A model generated the notes under the pieces. It searched no databases. It saw only the letters and a program-made list of their open reading frames with translations, and had not been told where the DNA came from. 6,362 nt of DNA from assembly GCA_029287755.1 (NCBI GenBank), contig JARFQM010000164.1, positions 1-6,362 on the forward strand. The letters run 5' to 3'. The stretch is from Desulfofustis sp. Lineage in GTDB: Bacteria > Desulfobacterota > Desulfobulbia > Desulfobulbales > Desulfocapsaceae. The position numbers and the translations under genes are program-made. The first letter of the stretch is position 1. Each line of letters starts with the position of its first letter. This document shows, in pieces, positions 1-5,190 of this stretch.

Positions 1-229
1 CGACAGAACGGCCGCTTCTGTTCAAAAAGGACTGGGGCTTAAACAGATGTATCTTCTTGCCGCCGACCCGGATGGCGGTGATGATCCCCTGATGCTTATC
101 GGCCGAAAATACAGCCCCTTGTGAATCGGCAAGCCAGTCAGCAAGCATGAAGCCCACATTAAGCCTGGTCTTCTCATAGTTGGCGCCGGGGTTTCCCAGG
201 CCGGAGAAAAGAAATAGATCACTTATCAT
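1..229 (-). CDS. pth: Peptidyl-tRNA hydrolase, N-terminal part (runs off left edge)
   Basis: Pth cleaves the ester bond of peptidyl-tRNAs that drop off ribosomes and recycles the tRNA in the cytoplasm. Only 76 codons are visible, against about 190 in the family. The N-terminal signature is clear: GLGNPG at residues 10-15 (N13 matches the E. coli active-site Asn10), Y18, TR at 21-22, NVGF at 24-27, and FLNRSG at 68-73, where N70 matches Asn68. The odd feature is L23: nearly all Pth proteins have the catalytic His here (TRHN motif, E. coli His20). The ATG at 229 is the only usable start, because an in-frame TGA lies at 278-280 and no ATG, GTG or TTG lies between. No convincing Shine-Dalgarno precedes it, and an intrinsic terminator ends 14 nt upstream. 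The family call is secure; whether this copy is active is open. Confidence 0.9.
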   Translation of the reverse strand, partial: MISDLFLFSGLGNPGANYEKTRLNVGFMLADWLADSQGAVFSADKHQGIITAIRVGGKKIHLFKPQSFLNRSGRSV

Positions 230-243
230 AGTGGTGCCAAATG

Positions 244-276
244 AAAAATCCGGAAAAGAGCTTCTCCTTTCCGGAT
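244..276 (-). terminator. Rho-independent terminator after rplY
   Basis: Read on the minus strand, a 13-bp stem (arms at 276-264 and 260-248, one G-U pair, otherwise perfect) closes a 3-nt loop at 263-261. Five T residues follow at 248-244, the first of them also closing the stem. It begins 47 nt past the rplY stop and is the only strong terminator seen in the minus-strand cluster. It ends 14 nt before the pth ATG, so pth must rely on read-through or on a signal not recognised here. The 5' arm contains AAAGGAG, a Shine-Dalgarno-like string, but it is paired in the stem and over 30 nt from the pth ATG. Confidence 0.88.
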
Positions 277-323
277 CTCATCAACACGTCTGCCGGGACC
301 GTCTGTTCCCGCTCAGCGCAAAA

Positions 324-878
324 TTACGGGGCTATTACCGCTACGCACACCATCCCGGAATCGCTTATCAGGCTGACGCCGTCGGGAAGAGTGATCTCGC
401 CTGCGGTTATTTTATCACCTATTGCCAGGCCGGACACGTCTATCTGGCAGTCATCGGGAATGTCGAGCGGCTTGCCTTCCAATACCACCGCGGATTTCTC
501 ATACTGGGTAAGACCACCGAGATCCTCCCCCTTGGCTTTACCCAGATAGGTCAGAGGTACATTGAAGCGGGCCGGGTTCTGCAGATCAATCTCCTGGAAG
601 TCAGCATGTAAAAGACTATCTTTGAGTGGGTCGGTCTGGATCTCCTTGACCAGGACGCTCTTTTCGGAACCGTCGCTAATTTTCAGGGTTATGACCGCGT
701 TGCGCCCCTGGATATCGAGGAGTTCCTGAAACAGGACCTTGGTCTCGAACTCGAGCGCGAGGGCTTCTTTTCCACCGCTGTAGACTACTCCCGGGGTCTT
801 TCCGCTGGCCCGCATTCTTCTTACCGGACCTTTGCCGAAATCCTCCCTCACCGATGTGGCTATTTCCTTGGTTATCAT
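324..878 (-). CDS. rplY: 50S ribosomal protein L25 (Ctc/TL5 type)
   Basis: L25 binds 5S rRNA in the central protuberance of the large ribosomal subunit. The 184-residue product is the long two-domain form (general stress protein Ctc / TL5 class), about twice the length of E. coli L25. Residues 1-95 form the 5S-binding domain, with a basic start (GKGPVRRMRASGKTPGVVY, 15-33) and the typical KEIQTDPLKDSLLHADF stretch at 78-94. Residues 100-184 form the beta-rich C-terminal TL5 domain, with NVPL at 106-109 and a family-typical IPDDCQIDVSGL region near 140-151. The ATG at 878 is preceded by a strong AAGGAGG Shine-Dalgarno. It starts 69 nt after prs and ends 47 nt before an intrinsic terminator, so it is probably the last gene efficiently expressed from this unit. 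Pairing of rplY with pth and prs is common in bacteria. Confidence 0.96.
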   Translation of the reverse strand: MITKEIATSVREDFGKGPVRRMRASGKTPGVVYSGGKEALALEFETKVLFQELLDIQGRNAVITLKISDGSEKSVLVKEIQTDPLKDSLLHADFQEIDLQNPARFNVPLTYLGKAKGEDLGGLTQYEKSAVVLEGKPLDIPDDCQIDVSGLAIGDKITAGEITLPDGVSLISDSGMVCVAVIAP

Positions 879-947
879 ACTTCCTCCTTCAACCGGTCTC
901 AGTTCTGCTTGCGGCCGGTCTCGTTTATCCTCAATTTAGTGCCTGAA

Positions 948-1886
948 TCAGACGAACAAAGAGCTCACCGAATCCTCGTTGTGAATCCGCCGAATGGCTT
1001 CGGCAAGCAGCGACGAAACGGACAGAACTTTAATTTTTCCACAATTTCTGGCATTGTCGCGCAACGGTATCGTGTTGGTAACCACCAGCGACTTGATGGC
1101 CGAACTGCTCAGCCTGTCAACGGCAGGGCCCGACAGAACTGGATGGGAACAGCAGGCATGCACCTCTTTGGCTCCGTTTTCCAGCAGAGTCTCGGCACCG
1201 TTGCAGAGGGTGCCGGCGGTATCGACCATATCGTCCATCAGTATCGCAATCTTGTCCTTGACATCGCCGATCACATGCATCGCCTCACTGTGATTGGGGC
1301 GATCTCTTCTTTTATCGATGATGGCCAGACCGCAATTCAGTCTCTTGGCGAACGCCCTCGTCCTCTCGACGCCGCCGGCATCGGGCGAGACCATGATGAA
1401 ATCCTCGAAGTTTGCTCTGATGTAATCAATCAGTACCGGAGCGGCATAGAGATGATCCACAGGAATATTGAAAAACCCCTGAATCTGTCCGGCATGAAGA
1501 TCCATGCACAGTACTCTTCTAACCCCCACCACCATGAGCATCTCGGCGACCACCTTGGCTGAAATGGGCACCCTCGGGGCCACTTTCCTGTCCTGCCTGG
1601 CATAACCATAATAGGGAAGGACGGCGGTAATTCGCCGCGCCGAAGCCCTCCGCATCGCATCGGCCATGATCACCAGCTCCATTAGATGATCGTTGACCGG
1701 GGTGCAGGTTGGCTGGATTATGAACGAGTCGGTGCCGCGCACGTTTTCCCGGACTTCAACGAATATCTCACCATCACTGAATTTCCTGACATCTACTCTG
1801 GAAACTTCCAGTCCAAGGTGTTCCGCGATCTCTTCCGCCATTGCATAATTCGCATTGCCGGAAAATATTTTCATTACGTTGCCCAT
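948..1886 (-). CDS. prs: Ribose-phosphate pyrophosphokinase (PRPP synthase, class I)
   Basis: Prs transfers pyrophosphate from ATP to ribose 5-phosphate, giving PRPP for purine, pyrimidine, NAD, histidine and tryptophan synthesis. The 312-residue length matches the family (E. coli 315). Visible motifs are KFSDGE (35-40), RENVRG (46-51), [11 protein letters not shown] (91-101, ATP-binding), [11 protein letters not shown] (129-139, with the metal-binding His131), VSPDAGG (166-172), DKRR (191-194, with the catalytic Lys/Arg pair on the flexible loop) and the ribose-5-phosphate/PRPP loop DDMVDTAGT (218-226). No key residue is missing. The start is slightly uncertain: the ATG at 1886 has only a weak AGAGA about 9 nt upstream, and an in-frame ATG at 1874 (residue 5) has no better site. 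The first fits the usual N-terminus. The gene begins 28 nt after the tRNA-Gln 3' end with no terminator between, so it is probably expressed through the tRNA. Confidence 0.97.
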   Translation of the reverse strand: MGNVMKIFSGNANYAMAEEIAEHLGLEVSRVDVRKFSDGEIFVEVRENVRGTDSFIIQPTCTPVNDHLMELVIMADAMRRASARRITAVLPYYGYARQDRKVAPRVPISAKVVAEMLMVVGVRRVLCMDLHAGQIQGFFNIPVDHLYAAPVLIDYIRANFEDFIMVSPDAGGVERTRAFAKRLNCGLAIIDKRRDRPNHSEAMHVIGDVKDKIAILMDDMVDTAGTLCNGAETLLENGAKEVHACCSHPVLSGPAVDRLSSSAIKSLVVTNTIPLRDNARNCGKIKVLSVSSLLAEAIRRIHNEDSVSSLFV

Positions 1887-1914
1887 GGTATCAAGTCTCT
1901 GTAATTAACAGATC

Positions 1915-1990
1915 TGGCTGGGGCGGTAGGACTCGAACCTACGAATGCCGGGATCAAAACCCGGTGCCTTTGCCACTTGGCTACGCCCCA
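1915..1990 (-). tRNA. tRNA-Gln (anticodon UUG)
   Basis: A complete 76-nt cloverleaf is readable on the minus strand. The acceptor arm is TGGGGCG/CGCCCCA with a U1-A72 first pair, typical of bacterial tRNA-Gln. The D stem is GCC/GGC, and the anticodon stem CCGGG/CCCGG encloses the loop TTTTGAT, giving anticodon TTG at positions 34-36. The variable loop is CATTC, the T stem is GTAGG/CCTAC with loop TTCGAGT, the discriminator is G73, and CCA is encoded. Its first ten bases are also the last ten bases of ispE: the ispE UAG stop is U8-A9-G10 of the tRNA. No separate promoter or terminator is seen, so it is probably cut out of the longer serA-rplY transcript by RNase P and 3' nucleases. Confidence 0.97.
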
Positions 1991-2856
1991 GCAAATGCTT
2001 TTGCCGTAATTATTCGGTATTCAGCCTTGTCGGCGAATTTTCTGGTCAACAACAGGGTTGCGGCTTCTAAGCTCCGCGTATCCTCGAAAAGACCAAACAC
2101 AGTCGGTCCGCTTCCCGACATCAGGGCCCCGGCAGCACCCGTTTCCATGAGCAGTTCCTTGACCCTGGCAATGATCGGATGACGGGCTATGGTGACGGCC
2201 TCAAGATCGTTGTGCAGAGCAGCGGGGGCAAACTCCTGTTGATCAGTGTTCAGAAAACCGGAAAATATAAATTTATCGGACTTCTTTGTCAATCTATAAT
2301 TGTCATACACCCACCTGGTCGCAACCCTTACTCCGGGGTTGACCAGCAGATAATGATACTGATCGACCGTCGCCACTTCCTGAAGACAGTCGCCAATGCC
2401 CGTGGCGAGCACCGCCGGGTGATCTGACAAAAAGAAGGCGACATCGGCGCCAAGACCACGTCCGCAGTCCATCAGTTCAGCTTTCGAAAAGGGAAAACCA
2501 AACAACTGATTCAACCCTTTGAGAACCGAAGCTCCGTCGCTGCTGCCCCCTCCAAGCCCGGCAGCAACAGGAATCTGTTTGTCCAGCTTTATCCTGAGCC
2601 CGTGAGGACCTGACTGATCGTGGGTCTGGAAGAAACGGCGGGCAGTTCTCACTGCCAGATTGGCCCGGTCTGGGCCGACCTCTTCACTGTTGCAGAAGAG
2701 CTCGATTTCCCCGCTTTCGGTCAGTTCGAGTTCCAGGCGATCGCACAAGTCGATCTTCTGCATCCTGGTTATCAGCTCGTGATAGCCGTCCTGCCGACGG
2801 CCGGTCACATGCAGATTCAGGTTTACCTTCGCCGGCGCCGGCAGTTCGATTTTCAT
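1981..2856 (-). CDS. ispE: 4-diphosphocytidyl-2-C-methyl-D-erythritol kinase
   Basis: IspE phosphorylates the 2-hydroxyl of CDP-methylerythritol with ATP, the fourth step of the MEP pathway to isoprenoid precursors. The 291-residue product has the usual length and GHMP-kinase layout. PAPAKVNL at 6-13 carries catalytic Lys10, GYHEL lies at 24-28, the glycine-rich ATP loop PVAAGLGGGSSD is at 96-107, GLGADVAFF at 134-142 carries catalytic Asp138, and the C-terminal GHMP motif SGSGPTVFG is at 247-255. The ATG at 2856 is chosen because it gives the family N-terminus. Its Shine-Dalgarno is weak (AGCGGCAAG), and the in-frame stop just upstream is the DUF1844 TAG at 2899-2901, 42 nt away, consistent with translational coupling or reinitiation. 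The 3' end overlaps tRNA-Gln by ten bases. Confidence 0.97.
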   Translation of the reverse strand: MKIELPAPAKVNLNLHVTGRRQDGYHELITRMQKIDLCDRLELELTESGEIELFCNSEEVGPDRANLAVRTARRFFQTHDQSGPHGLRIKLDKQIPVAAGLGGGSSDGASVLKGLNQLFGFPFSKAELMDCGRGLGADVAFFLSDHPAVLATGIGDCLQEVATVDQYHYLLVNPGVRVATRWVYDNYRLTKKSDKFIFSGFLNTDQQEFAPAALHNDLEAVTIARHPIIARVKELLMETGAAGALMSGSGPTVFGLFEDTRSLEAATLLLTRKFADKAEYRIITAKAFAGA

Positions 2857-2898
2857 CTTGCCGCTGATCGACAGGTACTGGCGGGGAGTAAGCCGATT

Positions 2899-3219
2899 CT
2901 ACTGTTTGGCTGTTTTGACGAAGCGCATCTTGACATCGTAGAGGATGTTGCGCATCAATTCGGCCTCTTCTTCCGTAAGATTGCCTTTGGTCTTTTGCTC
3001 GAGAACGACAAGCGTATCGATGGCATGTCTGGCCAGATCGAGGTTGATGGACCTCTCGCCGCTTTCCGGGTCCGGCAACTCTCCCAAATGGAAGAGCGCC
3101 GAGGTGTTGAGCGACATGACAAAGGTTGAAAATGTAACCTCCGGCATCACGCAATGCCCTTCTTTGTCCGGTACCTTTCCTTCGCCGCAGACAGTGCTGC
3201 CGGTGCTTTCTTCAGCCAT
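2899..3219 (-). CDS. DUF1844 domain protein of unknown function
   Basis: This 106-residue protein matches the DUF1844 family, recognised by TFSTFVMSLNTSALFHLGE (29-47), PDPESGE (49-55), an amphipathic stretch NLDLARHAIDTLVVLEQKTKGNL (59-81) and TEEEAELMRNILYDVKMRFV (82-101). It looks small, soluble and mainly helical, with no signal peptide or membrane segment. Its biochemical role is unknown to me. The N-terminal tail before the domain is short and polar and contains two cysteines (C11, C23) with a His at 22, too few for an obvious zinc finger. The ATG at 3219 is preferred over a GTG at 3246 in the same frame because AGAGGA sits 6 nt before it; the longer form would add nine residues. It lies between serA (50 nt) and ispE (42 nt) on the same strand, so it is probably cotranscribed with them. 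Confidence 0.85.
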   Translation of the reverse strand: MAEESTGSTVCGEGKVPDKEGHCVMPEVTFSTFVMSLNTSALFHLGELPDPESGERSINLDLARHAIDTLVVLEQKTKGNLTEEEAELMRNILYDVKMRFVKTAKQ

Positions 3220-3225
3220 GGTAAT

Positions 3226-3231
3226 TCCTCT
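3226..3231 (-). promoter_or_regulatory. Ribosome binding site deciding the DUF1844 gene start
   Basis: AGAGGA on the minus strand lies 6 nt upstream of the ATG at 3219. The alternative in-frame GTG at 3246 has only GC-rich sequence upstream, part of a hairpin. This favours the shorter 106-residue product. Confidence 0.65.
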
Positions 3232-3234
3232 GCT

Positions 3235-3253
3235 GGCCGGACTCACCCCGGCC
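3235..3253 (-). other. GC-rich intercistronic hairpin between serA and the DUF1844 gene
   Basis: GGCCGG at one arm and CCGGCC at the other form a perfect 6-bp stem with a 7-nt loop. There is no T tract, so it is not an intrinsic terminator. It lies 16 nt after the serA stop and just upstream of the DUF1844 ribosome binding site. In RNA it could protect the serA 3' end or tune expression of the next gene. The structure is seen in the sequence; the role is inference. Confidence 0.4.
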
Positions 3254-3269
3254 GGTGCTGAAATTAATT

Positions 3270-4853
3270 TTAGAGATCGAAACTGTGGGCGCCGTTAATA
3301 TTTTCTATTGCCCGAACCCGTTCCAGCACTTCGGCTGAAATCAACTGATCGGTACCCAGGAAAATTATATTCTGCTTGCTCTCTATCTCACGCCCCACGG
3401 TCATCCTGGATATATTGACGCCGCTCCTGCCCAACTCGGTACCCAAGGCCCCGATGACTCCTGGAACATCGTTGTTATAGACTAATAACATCGGCCCGGA
3501 GGGCAAGGCTTCCAGCCTAAAATTATTCAATCTCACCAGGCGGGGCTCGTTTTTGCCGAACACGGTGCCGACCAGAACGTTTTTCTCCGCATCGGTCGAC
3601 ACCCCGATGGAAAGGGTATTGATAAAATCTGAGGTTTTGTCGGTTCGGGATTCGACTATTTTGATGCCTCTGTCCCTGGCTATGATGGGGGCATTAACGT
3701 AGTTTACCGCATCCTTTAAGATGGGCGTGAAGAGCCCCTTGAGAAAGGCCACGGTTATGGAATTTGTTTCCAGTTCGGCCAGGTTGCCGCCATATTCGAT
3801 GGCTATTTCCTGTATACCCCCCTTGGCTAGCTGCATGTGCATGTTGCCGAGCATTTCCCCGAGGGTGATATAAGGACCAACCTTGGCCAAGACATCGTCG
3901 CTGACCGAGGGCACGTTGACGGCATTGGTCACCGTTCCTTTGTTCAGATAATCAGCAACCTGCTCTGCTATGGCGATCGCCACGTTTTCCTGGGCTTCGC
4001 TGGTTGAGGCGCCCAGATGCGGAGTGCAGATAAAGTTATCCAGCCCCAGCAGCGGACAATTTTCCATGGAGGTCGGTTCCTGAGCAAACACGTCCAGGGC
4101 GGCACCGCCGATCTTGTTGTCTTTGAGGGCCTCATAAAGAGCGTCCTCATCGCATACCCCGCCGCGGGCGCAGTCGACGAACATGGCATCGGGCTTCATG
4201 TTGTCGAAAAACTCAGTGGAGACCAGGTTTTTTGTCTCCTTGGTCAAGGGCACGTGAACCGAAATCACGTCGCTTCTCCTGGCCAGCTCCAGCAGATCCA
4301 CCAGTTCGACCCCCAGCTTTTCAGCTACCTCTCTGGGCATATGGGGATCGAAGGCGATGGTTTTCATCTTCAATCCCTGGGCACGGCTCGCCGCGATGCT
4401 GCCTATCCGGCCAATACCGATGACACCAAAGGTTTTACCGGTGAGCTCATGGCCCATGAATTTTTTCTTTTCCCACCTGCCGGCTTTCATCGAGGCGGTG
4501 GCCTGAGGTATATTGCGGGACAGCGACATCATCATCGAGATGGCAAGTTCTGCGGTGGTGGTGGCATTACCATCGGGCGCATTCATGACGATGACACCTT
4601 TCTGGCTGGCTGCGGGCACATCGACATTATCCAGACCGATACCCGCCCTGCCGACCACCCTGAGCCTGCCTGCCGACTCAAGCAGATCCTCGGTTACCTT
4701 GGTGGCGCTTCTGATAATCAGCCCTTCATACTCCCCGATGGCCGCCTTTATTTCGTCGGGGCTCAAACCTGGTCTAAAATCAACGTCAATACCCGCATTT
4801 TCAAGAATCTCAACCCCAATTGGAGCGAGATTATCGCTTATTAACACTCTCAT
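3270..4853 (-). CDS. serA: D-3-phosphoglycerate dehydrogenase
   Basis: SerA oxidises 3-phosphoglycerate to 3-phosphohydroxypyruvate with NAD, the first step of serine synthesis. The 527-residue protein is the long form with four parts: the substrate domain (about 1-95 plus 285-315), a Rossmann NAD domain with GIGRIG at 146-151 and D169 after the second strand to bind the adenine ribose, an intervening ASB-type domain (about 320-450), and a C-terminal ACT domain (about 455-527, NNDVPGVIGALG at 460-471). The catalytic triad is intact: Arg230 in DCARGG, Glu259 in FAQEP and His279 in CTPHLGAS. The ACT domain suggests allosteric control, often by serine in this family, but that cannot be read from sequence alone. 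The ATG at 4853 is fixed by an in-frame TAG 9 nt upstream; the nearest purine-rich site (GAGAGGG) lies 14 nt away, a long spacing. It is the first gene of the minus-strand cluster. Confidence 0.97.
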   Translation of the reverse strand: MRVLISDNLAPIGVEILENAGIDVDFRPGLSPDEIKAAIGEYEGLIIRSATKVTEDLLESAGRLRVVGRAGIGLDNVDVPAASQKGVIVMNAPDGNATTTAELAISMMMSLSRNIPQATASMKAGRWEKKKFMGHELTGKTFGVIGIGRIGSIAASRAQGLKMKTIAFDPHMPREVAEKLGVELVDLLELARRSDVISVHVPLTKETKNLVSTEFFDNMKPDAMFVDCARGGVCDEDALYEALKDNKIGGAALDVFAQEPTSMENCPLLGLDNFICTPHLGASTSEAQENVAIAIAEQVADYLNKGTVTNAVNVPSVSDDVLAKVGPYITLGEMLGNMHMQLAKGGIQEIAIEYGGNLAELETNSITVAFLKGLFTPILKDAVNYVNAPIIARDRGIKIVESRTDKTSDFINTLSIGVSTDAEKNVLVGTVFGKNEPRLVRLNNFRLEALPSGPMLLVYNNDVPGVIGALGTELGRSGVNISRMTVGREIESKQNIIFLGTDQLISAEVLERVRAIENINGAHSFDL

Positions 4854-4969
4854 CTGACTACTCTAAACCCTCTCTTTTTTTGGTTAATCAAGATATTGCC
4901 AGAACCCAAAACCTTGGAACCCAGACGTTTTCTTAACCATCGGGAGACAATTGATATAAAAAACAGCGA

Positions 4970-4998
4970 AATATACTTATTAAAACCGATGAGGACAA
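4970..4998 (-). promoter_or_regulatory. Candidate sigma-70 promoter for serA
   Basis: On the minus strand, TTGTCC (4998-4993) is separated by exactly 17 nt from TATATT (4975-4970). These match the -35 and -10 consensus at 4 of 6 and 5 of 6 positions. Transcription would start near 4963, giving a leader of about 110 nt before serA. A perfect TATAAT at 5055-5050 on the same strand is a rival -10, but no good -35 stands 16 to 18 nt upstream of it. Confidence 0.5.
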
Positions 4999-5010
4999 GC
5001 GCAAAGCGCT
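4998..5010. repeat. 13-bp perfect dyad beside the serA -35 box
   Basis: AGCGC and GCGCT flank a 3-nt AAA centre. The dyad touches the serA -35 candidate on one side and lies 18 bp from the gltX -35 candidate on the other. The position would suit an operator, but no known regulator consensus is recognised. In RNA it would be only a 5-bp hairpin without a T tract, so it is not a terminator. Confidence 0.35.
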
Positions 5011-5028
5011 GCTCAACCCTAAATCTGA

Positions 5029-5057
5029 TTGAATTATCGCAGTCAAAACATTATAAA
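5029..5057 (+). promoter_or_regulatory. Candidate sigma-70 promoter for gltX
   Basis: TTGAAT (5029-5034) and TATAAA (5052-5057) are separated by 17 nt and match the -35 and -10 consensus at 4 of 6 and 5 of 6 positions. The start would be near 5064, giving a leader of about 127 nt before the gltX ATG. A second plus-strand pair, TTGATA (4951-4956) and TATACT (4972-4977), has a short 15-nt spacer and is less likely. Confidence 0.5.
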
Positions 5058-5075
5058 ACCAGCTTGCGTGCCTGC

Positions 5076-5109
5076 ATTGGTTCGATGGCGAACAAAAAGT
5101 TTGGCCAAT
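5076..5109 (+). other. Small inverted repeats in the predicted gltX leader
   Basis: GTTCG (5080-5084) and CGAAC (5089-5093) form a 5-bp hairpin with a 4-nt loop. ATTGG (5076-5080) and CCAAT (5105-5109) form an outer repeat that shares base 5080 with it, so the two pairings compete at one base. There is no T tract and no T-box motif. It could be a weak leader structure or a protein site; a function is not supported. Confidence 0.25.
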
Positions 5110-5190
5110 TACACCCATCTTTCCCATTTATGCTTATTTATGTAACACCTCAGTTTCTATATTAAAACGCCCAACCCAGAAAGGTTTATT

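Larger units (their letters stand above)
4854..5190. other. Divergent intergenic spacer between serA and gltX
   Basis: This 337-bp stretch is visibly richer in A and T than its flanks and has no convincing gene. A 64-codon minus-strand reading frame (4933-5127) and an 89-codon plus-strand one (4896-5165) have no family resemblance. It holds a candidate promoter in each direction, a 13-bp dyad between them, and a small hairpin in the predicted gltX leader. A 7-bp inverted repeat (TGGTTAA at 4881-4887, TTAACCA at 4933-4939) lies in the predicted serA leader. No T-box signature or intrinsic terminator was seen. Confidence 0.8.

Noticed and set aside
22..222. 66-codon minus-strand frame at the left edge
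   Set aside because: It is one frame off the real pth reading, which starts at 229 and runs off the edge with the GLGNPG and FLN motifs.
891..920. Repeat of GAGACCGG and a short ACCGG/CCGGT pairing between prs and rplY
   Set aside because: The pairing is 5 bp with an 18-nt loop and no T tract, so it is not a terminator. The repeat is short enough to be chance.
909..1562. 217-codon open frame on the plus strand opposite prs
   Set aside because: Antisense to a complete Prs. It has no recognisable domain or convincing ribosome binding site.
2684..3154. 156-codon minus-strand frame across the DUF1844-ispE junction
   Set aside because: It overlaps two well-supported genes in another frame. Its Arg-, Gly- and Pro-rich translation is typical of a shadow frame.
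4017..4844. 275-codon open frame on the plus strand opposite serA
   Set aside because: It lies wholly antisense to a clear SerA with intact catalytic residues, and its translation resembles no family I recognise. It is a shadow of codon bias.
4896..5165. 89-codon plus-strand and 64-codon minus-strand frames in the serA-gltX spacer
   Set aside because: They have no family resemblance, cover the promoter candidates and lack good ribosome binding sites.
5058..5190. T-box riboswitch in front of gltX
   Set aside because: The conserved T-box sequence (AGGGTGGNACCGCG type), a specifier stem and a terminator are all absent; only small hairpins are present.
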